Assembly (NCBI RefSeq): GCF_000378445.1
Contig: NZ_KB899698.1
Location: 62,001-126,000, forward strand
Source of the DNA: Deinococcus aquatilis DSM 23025
GTDB taxonomy: Bacteria; Deinococcota; Deinococci; Deinococcales; Deinococcaceae
DNA length: 64,000 nt
Direction: 5' to 3'
Shown: positions 53,470 through 63,600 of the stretch, in pieces
How positions within the stretch are numbered: position 1 is the first letter of the stretch
Layout: every line of letters starts with the position of its first letter
Notes under the pieces: model-generated
The model's database searches: none
What the model was told of the DNA's origin: nothing
What the model saw: only the letters and a program-made list of their open reading frames with translations
Translations under genes and position numbers: made by a program

Positions 53470-53925
53470 TCAGTGGAAGGGCCCAAAAACGTGGTGGTGA
53501 AGGACGCCCCTTGGGGTGACGTGCTGTGAGGCCACCCAAGGGGCAGCCACCGCTGGATGCGTGACGCCTGCGAGCTGCAGTGGGCCAGGAGGCCCGTCAT
53601 ACAGAAAAGTGTCCATGAAAGCCAGATCCACTTGAGCGTGAATGACTTTCAGCTCAGGCATCCCATAGCCTGCCGCGCAGGTTGGGCAGATGCCGAAATC
53701 AACGCCTGTGTACACCGTGACGGGTGAGGCAACTTGCGCTTGCAGGAACGCGGAGAGTTCAGACAGAGCTTCGCTGTTTCGCAGCCAATCTCGCCCGCGC
53801 TTGACCTGAACACCGTCTTGGAAGACCTCGACCAACATGGTGGCGCAAGTCGGGCAACGTAACGGGTGCGGCACACGGAAACAGTGCAAGGACAGGGCAC
53901 GAACGGGTGAAGAAGGAAGCGGCAT
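53470..53925 (-). CDS. Zinc-ribbon-type protein
   Basis: 151 residues with CPTCATMLV and ICPTCAAGYGMPE, two CxxC pairs likely binding zinc, and LELKVIHAQVD-type strands between them. Family unknown. Signature B places +1 at the ATG of 53925, linking it to the secretion/pilin regulon. Confidence 0.65.
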   Translation of the reverse strand: MPLPSSPVRALSLHCFRVPHPLRCPTCATMLVEVFQDGVQVKRGRDWLRNSEALSELSAFLQAQVASPVTVYTGVDFGICPTCAAGYGMPELKVIHAQVDLAFMDTFLYDGPPGPLQLAGVTHPAVAAPWVASQHVTPRGVLHHHVFGPFH

Positions 53926-53954
53926 GCCTGTAGGGTGAGGGGGATTGGGGTGAT
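53926..53954 (-). promoter_or_regulatory. Signature-B leaderless promoter
   Basis: ATCACC, TCAC and T; the first base is A instead of G, spacing identical; +1 at 53925. Confidence 0.65.
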
Positions 53955-54052
53955 GCGGGCGTCTCCAGCTCGGGTGAGGGGCCAAAAAACAGTGCCCCGC
54001 AGGGCACTGGAAGGAACGTTGAACTTATGTCAATTCAAATTGAGTCTGTCTT

Positions 54053-54078
54053 AAAGCCCGTGTTCAGCACGGGCTTTT
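54053..54078 (+). terminator. Intrinsic terminator
   Basis: AAAGCCCGTG-TTCAG-CACGGGCTTTT; stem with flanking A and T tracts. The gap 53955-54466 otherwise holds no gene I can support. Confidence 0.75.
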
Positions 54079-54400
54079 GCTTATGCATAAAGCAGCCTGT
54101 CCTGGGGGTAATCCAGCTGAGCGTGTCCTCAATTCTGACTATCCTCTTGAGCTAAAGCGCTTTTGGCCGATGCACCCCTGGTGGCCCAACGGAACGAGGA
54201 CCCAGCTTCAAGAATATTTCTTATATGGCGTGCGCGAAGTTGTCTCCGCTCCCAGGAGGCGCTGACTCGGCCTTACGCCTCCCTGTGCCCCAAGACTCGA
54301 GCCCCGTGCGGGGGCACTTCACCGGGCGGCACATGACCGAGATCGGTACGGCAGGCGCATGGGGGAATGAAGAGGAAAACGCTTGCATACCCGCACGTGA

Positions 54401-54424
54401 AGCCAACAGGCCTCTTGGCTTCAC
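54401..54424. terminator. Inverted repeat
   Basis: GAAGCCAA, 8-base loop, TTGGCTTC, 43 bases downstream of the lipoprotein gene stop. Confidence 0.5.
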
Positions 54425-54466
54425 GCCCATGCTGGGGCTTTCACGCCAGGCCTGCTCCCCTCAGGG

Positions 54467-55363
54467 TCAGTCCTGGCCCACCCCTGATGTCGTGATCCCG
54501 AAGGTAAAGTCACCGGCGCCCCCGCTCAGCGCCAGATCCACGATCTCCAGGGTCCCGTGCGGCACGCTCCCGTCCAGGCGGCGGCGGATCACATTCCAGC
54601 CCCGGCGCAAGTCCAGATTCACGAACAGGTTGTACTGGGTGGCGTCCTGCAGGCGGGTCACGGAGCTGAACACGCAGCGCAACTCCCCCCGCAGGCGCAC
54701 GTTCCCGTCCGCGTGGATGAGGTAGCCGGTCTCCTCGCTGATGTCCCAGGTGTCGGTCAGCTTGACTGGCCAGACGTTCGCGAAGGCCGGCTGCGGGGAG
54801 AAGTCAGGTCGCGGATCTGAAGTTCCCGCCCGCATGTCCGTCACGCCTGGTGCCCTGGTCCGCGCCGCTGGGTTGCGGGTGACCGCGTCCACACGGGTGA
54901 TCCGCACGCCCTCCTGACCGGGATCTACCTGCAGGGTGTTCACGGCACACGGCTCGAAGGCATTGAACTCGCGCGCCCACTCCAGGGCAGTGAGTCGCTC
55001 GCTGCCTGCCAGGTCAGGGGCGGCAGGGAGGCGGACCTCAGCTCGCCCCGCCGCTGTGATGCGGCCCGCGTCAGGCAGCCGGAAGGCCGGCCCAGGCGAG
55101 AACTGGGTGAGCCGGGCCTCCAAGGAGATGGCCTGCCCCAGCGGGAACGCAGCGGAGGTCGCCCCTCCCAGGGTGCCCGCCTCACCCAGCCCGGCAGGCC
55201 GCAGGTCAGGCAGGGGCTTTGGGGTGCGGTCGATGGCTGCGATTAGGGTGGCCTCGTCCACCGGTGGAGCGGGGGGAGGCGGAGTTGTGTCGCCCGGGCA
55301 CGCCGTGAGCAGCAGGGTGCAGGAGAGCAGCGGCAGGGCCAGTCGGGCACGCGGGAGCTTCAT
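54467..55363 (-). CDS. Lipoprotein
   Basis: 298 residues. Lipobox CTLLLTAC near residue 20, then a P-rich linker and a strand-rich body (VKLTDTWDISEETGYLIHAD, YNLFVNLDLRRGWNVIRRRL). Not recognised. The first gene left of the DISARM module; it has no signature motif upstream. Confidence 0.7.
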   Translation of the reverse strand: MKLPRARLALPLLSCTLLLTACPGDTTPPPPAPPVDEATLIAAIDRTPKPLPDLRPAGLGEAGTLGGATSAAFPLGQAISLEARLTQFSPGPAFRLPDAGRITAAGRAEVRLPAAPDLAGSERLTALEWAREFNAFEPCAVNTLQVDPGQEGVRITRVDAVTRNPAARTRAPGVTDMRAGTSDPRPDFSPQPAFANVWPVKLTDTWDISEETGYLIHADGNVRLRGELRCVFSSVTRLQDATQYNLFVNLDLRRGWNVIRRRLDGSVPHGTLEIVDLALSGGAGDFTFGITTSGVGQD

Positions 55364-55654
55364 CACTCTGAGTGTGCCACTTCCTTCCTGGGTGTGCCTC
55401 CTTATCTGAGCGCGGTGCGGGGGTTCAACCCCCAGCCCAACCTGAGCCCCTGTCGCTCGCCGCAAGCGGCAGGGGGAAGGCCGCTCCGGCCGCACCATCA
55501 GGACGTGAGCGGCAACTTCGCGGTCCTGCTGGCACTCTGGCACTCTCTACGTGCATGCACTTGTGGCGTCTAGGGTCTGTGCAACTCGACATGAGGAGAG
55601 CCGCCTGAGGCAGGATGAGGGTGGCCAGCCAGGAGCGCTTATCCTTGCTCCACC

Positions 55655-56203
55655 ATGACGTTCAAACTGCCCCCACTGGGCTCTGAGCAACGCGAAAGGC
55701 TGATGCTGGCCCTCCACGCCACCCGCGACGAGATCGAACAGGCCCTGGCGTTGCTGGGTCAGGCTGGCAACGCTGTGGCGGCGTTGGATCTGGTGGCGAA
55801 GGCGATCGCTCCGGCCCTGAAGGCGCACGACGCCTTGCTGGAGCAGATCAATGATCCAATCGGTCCACCACCGCTGGATGAAGACGCGGAGGCACACTTG
55901 CAGCAGGACGCGCGCGCGCTGCAAGAATGCGCCGAAGCGATCCTGGCAACTGTCGGGGATCCGGCGGCGCTGGACGCCGCGCGCCGCGGGCATCTGCCGA
56001 TGCACGACTGGGTGGAAACGGCGTTCGTGGCCACCATCAACCTGCGGGATTTCACGTGGCCCACCTGGCCACGGGTCGAGCGTGCACACCTGGCCCTTGG
56101 TTACGAGGTGGTTGCTGCCAAGCGGTACGTGCTGTACGGAGAAAATCGGTTTGGCGCGGTGGAGTTGCCCGCAGATATGCACAAGTTTCCGCAGCGGCCG
56201 TGA
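55655..56203 (+). CDS. Hypothetical protein
   Basis: 182 residues, helical in the first 110 residues (LMLALHATRDEIEQALALLG, QQDARALQECAEAILATVGD), then a tryptophan-containing part (LRDFTWPTWPRVERAHLAL). Unknown family. TATCCT lies 9 bases before the ATG, giving a near-leaderless promoter. Confidence 0.65.
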   Translation: MTFKLPPLGSEQRERLMLALHATRDEIEQALALLGQAGNAVAALDLVAKAIAPALKAHDALLEQINDPIGPPPLDEDAEAHLQQDARALQECAEAILATVGDPAALDAARRGHLPMHDWVETAFVATINLRDFTWPTWPRVERAHLALGYEVVAAKRYVLYGENRFGAVELPADMHKFPQRP

Positions 56204-56274
56204 CAGGCTGCTCCACCGCCAGATCGAGTGGCAGACGCCCAACGAAAGCAGCGGCCAGGAAGCTCGCTGCACCC

Positions 56275-57717
56275 TCACCAAGACGTCCGGTATAGCTCAG
56301 CCAGATCAATCAGGCGGGTGTGTTCCATAGGGACAGCCCTGAACTCCTTCTGGAAGCCAGCACGGCTAAAGACCAGCCACTGGCGCACCGAGGCTTCGCC
56401 CAGCAGCTTCTTGGCATTTTCCTGCAACTGCTGCAACGCGCGCCCACCCTGGGGCGGGGCCGTCCACTGGCACTCCCCAAGTAACCAGCTGACTTGCTGG
56501 CCCCGGCCCAGGCGGCAGGCCACGTCAATCTCCGCGTCGTGCTCACCCTTCCCCTGCAGCAGCTGGCCGACCTCACCGTGCTCCCCTTCCCAAAAGTCAT
56601 CCAAATGCAGTGCAGTCCAATGGCGACAGATGTCCTCGAAGGTTCCTGGCGCTGCATTCTTGTCCGTATTGATGCCGGGCGCGACCAGCTGATCCCAGGC
56701 CCCCTTACCACCGCGGATCTTCAGGGCGCTCAGGTGAGGCAGCGCGTACCGAAACCAGCTCGCGATGAAGGGATCGGCCAGGCTGTAGCGCTGATGGCGG
56801 GTCTTGGGCGTGGCATGCGCCGAGCGGATGTGGCGCACCAAGCCCAACTCTTCGAGACGCCCCAGGTATTTCTGTAAGCTGCTGGCGTGAATGCCCGCGG
56901 CGCTGATAATCTCGCCCGCTTTGCTGTGGCCTCTGGCCATCGCCCTCAGAATGGACGCGTAGATGCGCGGTTCGTTCAGTTCGTCACTCAGCAGCCAGTG
57001 GGCCTCTTCATGCAGCGGGCCATCCGGGTCGAGAACCAGCCGCTCGTAGTTCTCCCCGACACTCAGCTGGTCCTGAAGTTGGCCCAAATACTGGGGCATG
57101 CCGCCGAAGACGGTGCGGGCCTGGACGAGTTGTTCGGGCGTCCAGGCCGGCGTGAACTGGGCGCTTTCCAAGTAATCGAAGGGCCGCAGCACCAGATTGA
57201 GCGCACTGCGGCCATGCAGTGGGGCGCTGCGTTCCAGCAGCGCTTCCATGGGGCGGAGAGAGCTGCCGCATAAGACCAGCTTCAAGGGCTGATCCAGCCG
57301 TTCAATCCGGCCCAGGGCTTCTTGCAGCACCGATTCGAGGGTGGAGTCACCGCGGCTGAGGTGGGGAAATTCGTCGATGACCACGGTGAGGCGTCCCAGT
57401 TCGGTGGCGGCTTGACCCAGCGCCAGAATCAGCGAACGCCAGTTCTGCGCGTGCCTGATGTCGCTGGCACTTCCCGGCTGCACCAGGGGGGTGAGCGCCC
57501 CGGTCATGTCGTCGTGGAAACGCGCATAGTTGTTCTCTGGCGTCAGCTGGGCGGCCTGATGGTAGGCACTCTGACCGGGTTCGAGACTGTGCAGCAGCAG
57601 GGTGCTCTTGCCCACACGGCGCCGGCCACGCACGGTCGCCAAAGGCGTGCCCTCAGAGGCGTAAAAAGCCTGGAGCGCACCCAGTTCGCGCTGGCGGCCA
57701 ATGAAGCGGGGAGACAT
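56275..57717 (-). CDS. AAA ATPase with C-terminal DUF234/PD-(D/E)XK-like domain
   Basis: 480 residues. FIGRQRELGALQAFY, Walker A VRGRRRVGKSTLLLHSLE, Walker B LTVVIDEFPHLS, then a winged helix (AGEIISAAGIHASSLQKYLG with YSLADPFIASWFRY) and a nuclease-like tail (HDAEIDVACRLGRGQQVSWL, LGECQWTA). This is the archaeal-ATPase/DUF234 family. The palindromic sequence in its promoter suggests autoregulation. Confidence 0.85.
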   Translation of the reverse strand: MSPRFIGRQRELGALQAFYASEGTPLATVRGRRRVGKSTLLLHSLEPGQSAYHQAAQLTPENNYARFHDDMTGALTPLVQPGSASDIRHAQNWRSLILALGQAATELGRLTVVIDEFPHLSRGDSTLESVLQEALGRIERLDQPLKLVLCGSSLRPMEALLERSAPLHGRSALNLVLRPFDYLESAQFTPAWTPEQLVQARTVFGGMPQYLGQLQDQLSVGENYERLVLDPDGPLHEEAHWLLSDELNEPRIYASILRAMARGHSKAGEIISAAGIHASSLQKYLGRLEELGLVRHIRSAHATPKTRHQRYSLADPFIASWFRYALPHLSALKIRGGKGAWDQLVAPGINTDKNAAPGTFEDICRHWTALHLDDFWEGEHGEVGQLLQGKGEHDAEIDVACRLGRGQQVSWLLGECQWTAPPQGGRALQQLQENAKKLLGEASVRQWLVFSRAGFQKEFRAVPMEHTRLIDLAELYRTSW

Positions 57718-57723
57718 ACTTCA

Positions 57724-57736
57724 AAGTACGATACTT
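57724..57736 (-). promoter_or_regulatory. Palindromic operator before the DUF234 ATPase
   Basis: AAGTA-CGA-TACTT, 7 bases upstream of the ATG and overlapping the likely -10 (TACTTT); related half sites continue to 57750. Confidence 0.55.
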
Positions 57737-57876
57737 CTGAGTACCGTATATTAACCGAATCGCTTGGAGGGTATCCGCATCCTGCGCTTTTCAAGACGTT
57801 AAAAGCGATCTCTTTGGGCCGCTCTGCTTGTTGCCAGCCGCTGGGTAGCCCCTAGGGGCAGACTTCAAGAGCCGAA

Positions 57877-57907
57877 AAAGCCCGACCTTGGACACGGGTC
57901 GAGCTTT
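57877..57907 (-). terminator. Terminator of the DISARM operon
   Basis: AAAGCCCGACC, 8-base loop, GGGTCGAGCTTT; immediately downstream of drmC. Confidence 0.7.
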
Positions 57908-57936
57908 AGGCAGGGTGGGCTTACCGCTGGCCGGAA

Positions 57937-58677
57937 TTAGACGCGAGTGGTAAACACGTGGTTCACCAGCGCGCTGTTCAACAATTGATCGTAGGTGCGC
58001 GCGACATGCCCCGCATGGGGCTCCCCAAGCACCACCCCCACCTCGAAGTTGATACCCAAGCCATGCCCAGTCATGTTCGCCGAGCCCAGCACCACCCGCT
58101 CTCGGTCGGCCACCGCGAGCTTCGCGTGGAGCAGACCACTCTGATGATTAGCCGTATAGGCTCTGAAGGCGGCCTTCATGCGCTCGGCCTCCTGCCGCAG
58201 CGCCTCAATCGCCCTGCTCTGCGCGCTGCTCATGTTCCCAAGGTCGTGGCCGATCAGAGTAACGTGGACGCCCCGGTGTAAGGCATCACGCAGGTCTCGC
58301 TCCATCACGTGAACGCCGCCCGCCGCGATGAACGGGGACATCAACAGCAGCTCGCGCTGCGCGCTTTGGATGGTCTGCGCCAGGCCTTCCACATAGCTCA
58401 GGCCCTGACCCTGAAGCCCTTGAGGCAGCGTCCACAGCAACTGCGTCTCCAGCGCAGCGCTGCATTGCGCCAGGTAGCCAGCCAAGGGGCGAGGCTGAAC
58501 TTCCCCTTCCTTGAGGGCGCCTGCTGCCTGCAGTTCGGCCCAAAGGATGTCGCGCCCCCCCGACCCCAGCAGGTCGTCTGCCCACACCAGGTCGTGGTAA
58601 TCAGTGTGCTGACCCACGCGCGCCCAGAGGGCACCCGCCATGCGGCTGAGTTGATGGTCGGTCAGGTTCATAGACAT
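57937..58677 (-). CDS. drmC: DISARM protein DrmC (phospholipase D-like)
   Basis: 246 residues. A PLD active motif HAKLAVADRERVVLGSAN then MTGHGLGINFEVGVVLG in the C-terminal third, preceded by ELLLMSPFIAAGGVHVM. One HKD motif is present, as is usual for DrmC. Its ATG overlaps the drmB stop (TGATG). DrmC is often dispensable in DISARM defence. Confidence 0.88.
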   Translation of the reverse strand: MSMNLTDHQLSRMAGALWARVGQHTDYHDLVWADDLLGSGGRDILWAELQAAGALKEGEVQPRPLAGYLAQCSAALETQLLWTLPQGLQGQGLSYVEGLAQTIQSAQRELLLMSPFIAAGGVHVMERDLRDALHRGVHVTLIGHDLGNMSSAQSRAIEALRQEAERMKAAFRAYTANHQSGLLHAKLAVADRERVVLGSANMTGHGLGINFEVGVVLGEPHAGHVARTYDQLLNSALVNHVFTTRV

Positions 58678-60578
58678 CAACGGTCGCCGGACTCTGTCCA
58701 GCTCGTCCAGTACCCGTGGGTGATGCGCCCTTTGCCGAAGCCAGCGTGTTGCGGCAACGGACCGCCATACAGCAGCGCACGCGACAGGTACTTATTGAAA
58801 TGCACGCAGTTGTGCTCGCGGTACAAGCAGCCCGCACAGCTGCTGCCGTCGTGGGCGCAGATCGGGTCATAAATGCAGTCGCGCCCCTGCTGACCGGCCT
58901 CATGCAGCCACAGCGGCAAGCGCTGTTCAAAGAGGGTCAGCAGCCCACCAATCTTGCTCTCGGTAAAGCGGTTGGCATACAACGCGAACGACAGCGTTTC
59001 TGGCAGCAGGTATTCGCCGATGCTCGACGATGCGTACCCGCTCCACTCCATGCGCTGCAGCATGATGTGACTGATGCTATGCAGCAGCGTCTGCACCGCT
59101 TCTGCCGCGGGGGTAAGCTCTCCAGGCGCGACGTTGGGATCCCGCAGCGCCGTTCGCCAAAGCCACGCCCAAGCGGCAGTCGGGTCCGTCGGCGCCGGCC
59201 CAGCAACGATCTGGTTGCGAACCAGCCAGCTGGCCACCTTTACCGGATCCAGCTGGAACCACAGCGCTTCGGTTTCTGTGGGCAGGGTGTACAGAGGCAG
59301 TCGGCCGTCTTCGTCCGCCATGAAAGGGTTGACCGAGCTGCGCCGAGGATCCTTGGTCACCCGCGTGTAGCCAAACGCAGCCTGCGCGATAGGAAAGTCC
59401 TCCACCGCCTCTACCGTGCACAGTCCCAGACTCTGCATGGCTTTTTGGGCGCCATCCAGAAACTCACTGCCCCGGACTGCCTCGCCGCGGTCCGTGAGTC
59501 GTTCTGCCACCAACTGCGGCGTGGTCAGGCGCATGTTGTCGCGCAGAGCCACATGCTCGATCAAGCGCCGGGAAGGGGCGCCGCCCAGCGCCATCCCGAG
59601 ATGGGTGGTCACCTGATTGATGGCATCCTGACCGGGAGGGTTGTTAACCTTATCATCGTACTGCTTCACCAACGCATTCCCAGGATCCGCTTTACGAAGC
59701 GCCTCGACAATCTGGCGGTTCATTTCGTCCTTCGCGGCATTCCCCCCAACCCACTGCTCACGCTCGCGGGCCAGATCCAGAACTTTCCCGTCCAGCACGC
59801 CCCAGGCGCGGGCGAGCAGCAGACTCTCGGCATCTGGCGTATCGCGCAGGCGCTGCTCGTCACTCTTGCGAAAATTGATGAAGGTCACAACCAGCGGGTT
59901 GTAGAGGCCCGGTTCGCCGGTGGGATAGACGCGCATGTAGCGCTCGTGGTTCGGCCGATTCTGCTTCTTGGCGTCCTCGCTGTACTCGCATTTGCAGGGC
60001 GTCATGCGCAGGGAACGAATCTGCCCGTCGCACTTCACACACACCCAGCGGGCAAGGGCTGTACGCCCTGGATCGTACAGCTTTGCCTCGGTCCCTCCAC
60101 AGCTGGGGCAGCGTTCGTTGCGGGGGAGGTTGAGTTCCTGAACGCGCCCGCAGTTGTGTGCCTCGACGTAGCGCAGCTGCTTCATCGTGCCGCTGCACCC
60201 ATGGCGGGGACACTGGGCGCGGCGACTCCCTTTGCGCTCCACGTCAGCGTACGCCGTCACGTAGCCGCACTTGCGGCACTGCACGTTCTCCGGATAGGGC
60301 GTGAAACCCACAGCGCGCGGCTGCCCGATGCGAAAGCGGCCCATCCGCTTGGCGGGGTCGCGTACGTCTGGGAAACGGGTGCGGAAGGTGTCAGTCCACT
60401 GGCCAACGGCGTCCCCGATCGCGTCGAACAGCGCGATGTCGTTGAGGCTGTCTTCTTCTAGGGGGTCGAGTTCGATGGTGGTGACGCGGCACAGGCCGAA
60501 GTCGTCGTGGTCGAAGATCGCTTCCGGCAGGTACCGGTACAAGACCTGCGTCTGGCCGCGCTGAAGTTCTCTGGGCAT
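58677..60578 (-). CDS. drmB: DISARM protein DrmB (DUF1998)
   Basis: 633 residues. An N-terminal zinc-binding region with CRKCGYVTAY, CPRHGC, CPSCGG and CVKC, and the C-terminal DUF1998 cysteine cluster (CIYDPICAHDGSSCAGCLYR then EHNCVHFNK). DrmB pairs with DrmA to recognise and block incoming phage DNA. GAGGA precedes the ATG. Confidence 0.92.
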   Translation of the reverse strand: MPRELQRGQTQVLYRYLPEAIFDHDDFGLCRVTTIELDPLEEDSLNDIALFDAIGDAVGQWTDTFRTRFPDVRDPAKRMGRFRIGQPRAVGFTPYPENVQCRKCGYVTAYADVERKGSRRAQCPRHGCSGTMKQLRYVEAHNCGRVQELNLPRNERCPSCGGTEAKLYDPGRTALARWVCVKCDGQIRSLRMTPCKCEYSEDAKKQNRPNHERYMRVYPTGEPGLYNPLVVTFINFRKSDEQRLRDTPDAESLLLARAWGVLDGKVLDLAREREQWVGGNAAKDEMNRQIVEALRKADPGNALVKQYDDKVNNPPGQDAINQVTTHLGMALGGAPSRRLIEHVALRDNMRLTTPQLVAERLTDRGEAVRGSEFLDGAQKAMQSLGLCTVEAVEDFPIAQAAFGYTRVTKDPRRSSVNPFMADEDGRLPLYTLPTETEALWFQLDPVKVASWLVRNQIVAGPAPTDPTAAWAWLWRTALRDPNVAPGELTPAAEAVQTLLHSISHIMLQRMEWSGYASSSIGEYLLPETLSFALYANRFTESKIGGLLTLFEQRLPLWLHEAGQQGRDCIYDPICAHDGSSCAGCLYREHNCVHFNKYLSRALLYGGPLPQHAGFGKGRITHGYWTSWTESGDR

Positions 60579-60643
60579 GAAGTCCTCAAAATGGGCAGAG
60601 CTTCCGGGGGTGGCTCGCTCAGCCTCTTACCCCGGGGAAAGGT

Positions 60644-63600
60644 TTATTTGCCGGAGTGCTCGAACCAGTCCAGCGTGTCGTAGGGGACGCTATCGGGGCG
60701 GAAGGGAATGGAACGTTCCACATCGCGCAGACTTGTCATCGGCTTTGGATTGAGCGCGTCTCCCAGGTTCTGGCGTGCAGCCGTCTTGGTGTGCTGCACC
60801 AGGCGGGCATGCAGCAGCCCGTAGGCTTCATCAATTAGCGCGACCTGGCCAGACTCAAGTTCCGCGTCGTAGTTGCTATCACCGAGCGCCTGAGCGCCGC
60901 GCAGGTGGTCGGTGATCCACAGGTGCGCGCCGCCGGGTGTCAGTGGCCGGTCAAGCCATTTCAGCGCCTGGGTGACGTTCTTGAGCTGCGTCATTCTCGT
61001 CTTCTGCGGCTTGTCCTTCTCGGTCGGCATAGCCAGGCCGTAGATCAGCCCCGCGACGGTGCCACTGAGGGTGCGGCGCAGCGCCTGCTTGGCAAAGCGG
61101 TTGACCGGCACCGGCGTGACCATGCGGTCCAAGTGTTGGTGGTATTCCTGGAAGCGGCTGTAGATGCTGGACGCCCGCAGATTGCGCACCGGCAGCACGA
61201 CCACCACCAGGCCGACTTTCTTGCGGCCGCTGCGGCTGGAGGCCTGGATGTATTCGGCCGTCTCGGCGGGATACTTCTCCATCACCATCAGGTTGCAACG
61301 CTCCAAATCAACCCCGTGGCTGATCACGTTGGTGGCGACCAACGCATCGACGTGCAACGCGGACTTCCAGTCCTCCGGGCTCTCAATCTCCTCGATCACC
61401 CCCGCAATTTCCCCGGTGCTCGACCGTCCCGAGAGATAGCGGACGCCCAGATCCCGCGCGCCATTCAGAATTTCCTTGCTGGCGTCGTTCAGGAAGTCCT
61501 TGACGCGGGTGCCGCCGGTGAGGCTGGCCACATAGGTCAGCGACATGGAGTAGTAGTGCCGCAGGGCGGCGAGCTCCCCGGGCGTGGTTGTCTCCTTCAG
61601 CGCTGCGAGGGTGGCTGCCTCTTCTTCGAACAGTTTCGTGACGGTCGAATTCAGAATTCGCGCGCAGCGGGCGGCCGCTTCCGTAGAAAGCCCGCTGGGC
61701 CGGAACGCCACGAACACGCGCGCGGTCTTCGCCACGCCGGGCGCGGTCTCCTCAATCTTGGCGTAGAAATTCTCGTGCCGCTTGTAGCCGCGGCTCGGGA
61801 AGCGCCGGGCGTCTCGGACTCCATAGAGGTGACGGGTCTGGTGCTCAAAGCCCTCAATGGTAGCTGTGGCAGCAATGACCTTGGACTTTTTACCGCCGGC
61901 TTGCTCTTCGCAATAGCGAATCAAAGTCTCGTAATGACCGGCGAAGGCGCCAAGCTCTTCTTGCAGCAGGTGCAACTCATCTTGCAAGTGCAAGGTCGGC
62001 GAGGGGTCCTTGGGTTGAATCAGCGGCAGTTTAGCGATGTCCTGCATCTTGAGGTCGCAGCCGTAGATGCAAAAGTCGATGTTGCCGTACCCGTGGGTCG
62101 GGCACTTCCAGCGGGGCCCGGCCCAGAGAATGCCGAAGCGCTCCTGCATGCCCAGCGTGGCCGCCTTGTCCACCGTGCCGACGATCAGCGCCGGCAACGT
62201 GCGGTAGATCTCCGCGTCAGTGATCACCACGGGCAGGTAATACATGCACTTCGGGTCTTGACAGCGGTGGTAGAGCCGACTTTGCTTGGGGCGGGGCTCC
62301 ATCTTTACCGTGCCCTTCCCCCCGCACTTGGGACAGTCGGCGATCATCTTGAATTTCTCGCAGCTCTCTGGCGTGGCGTGATCCTTGAAGAACTTGTCGT
62401 CCAGTGTGTTCGGTGTGGTGCTGCTGCCCACAAAGTATCCGAGCAGCAGCTTGTCGTGCTCGCCTTGGATGCCCAGCCCGTCAAGCTCGATCTGCGCCTC
62501 ATGGATCATCGTCACCGCGCGCTGCAGCTGCTGCACGCTGAGCATCCGCAGGGGGAAGCGCAGCCAGGCGGTCACTCCCATGGTCTTGCCCCGTAGGCGG
62601 TCGTACAGGATCGCGCAGCAGATCAGCCCCAAATAGCTCTCGGTTTTGCCGCCGCCGGTGGGGAACCAGAGTACATCCGCAATGTCGAGATCTCCAGTCC
62701 AGTCATGGTGGTGGCCCAGGTGATCTTCGCCCTCAGACACGTTCTCCCGCAGCGCCAGCGCGGGCAGCTGCGTGACGATGAAGGCAATCTGGAACAGGCG
62801 CCACCGGTCGAACCCCTTTTTGGCCGCGATCCGTCCCATCACCCGGTTCATTGCCTGGAAAGCGCGCAGCAGCTCAGGTTGCGCGCGCAGCGCCGCGATG
62901 CCCGCGGCAAAGCGGTGCACTTCTCCCTGGAATCTCTCAAAGTCAGTCTGGCATTCAATGAGTTCTTCCGGCGTCAGGCCTTCGCTGTTCGCGCCCAACA
63001 CCTTGTCCTGCCAGTGGGTGACCTCGGCCTCCATCGCCGCGTAAATTTCAGCCAGCACATCGAAGGTGTTCTCAGCGAAGCGGCCGAACTCGGTGGGCAG
63101 ATGATCTTTGGTGGTCAGGCGGGGCTGGTCGAAACGCGCAAGGGCATGGGTCTCGAAGTGCCCGGTGTGTTGGTCGATGGTCACGGACGTGTTGTGCCCG
63201 ACCCCCCAGACCCGCCGGTCGTACTGGTAGTCGCGGGGAATGGGCAGGATTTCGATCGGGGCGACCATCCCCTGGGTCACGTCGCCCCACAAGCGCGCGT
63301 CGGCCAGAATGTTGACGTTGTCCTGGGTGCGAACATCATTGCGCAGCGTGTCGTTGGACAGGTACAGGCTGACCCGCACGTTGCCGTTCGCCTGGGGCTC
63401 GGTTCGGATCATTAGAGAAGCCTGGAGCGCTGGATCCGGTCGACCGGGCTTCTTGTCCCGCATGTGCGCGGCAATGAATTTTTCAAAGGCCGGCTCGTCT
63501 TTCAAATCGGCCTCGGTCAGCTGCGCGCCAGCGCGGGTGGCCATCGTGTTCTCCGGGGCTGGCCGGTCGACCAGGGCGCGGGTGATGGCGTCGTCCAGGG

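Noticed and set aside
54077..54265. 62-codon plus-strand ORF
   Set aside because: Starts inside a terminator region, no ribosome site and no recognisable protein features.
58716..60461. Long plus-strand ORF opposite drmB
   Set aside because: Shadow of drmB; drmB has full family motifs.
60905..62596. Long plus-strand ORF opposite drmA
   Set aside because: Shadow of drmA; composition is that of a reversed codon pattern.
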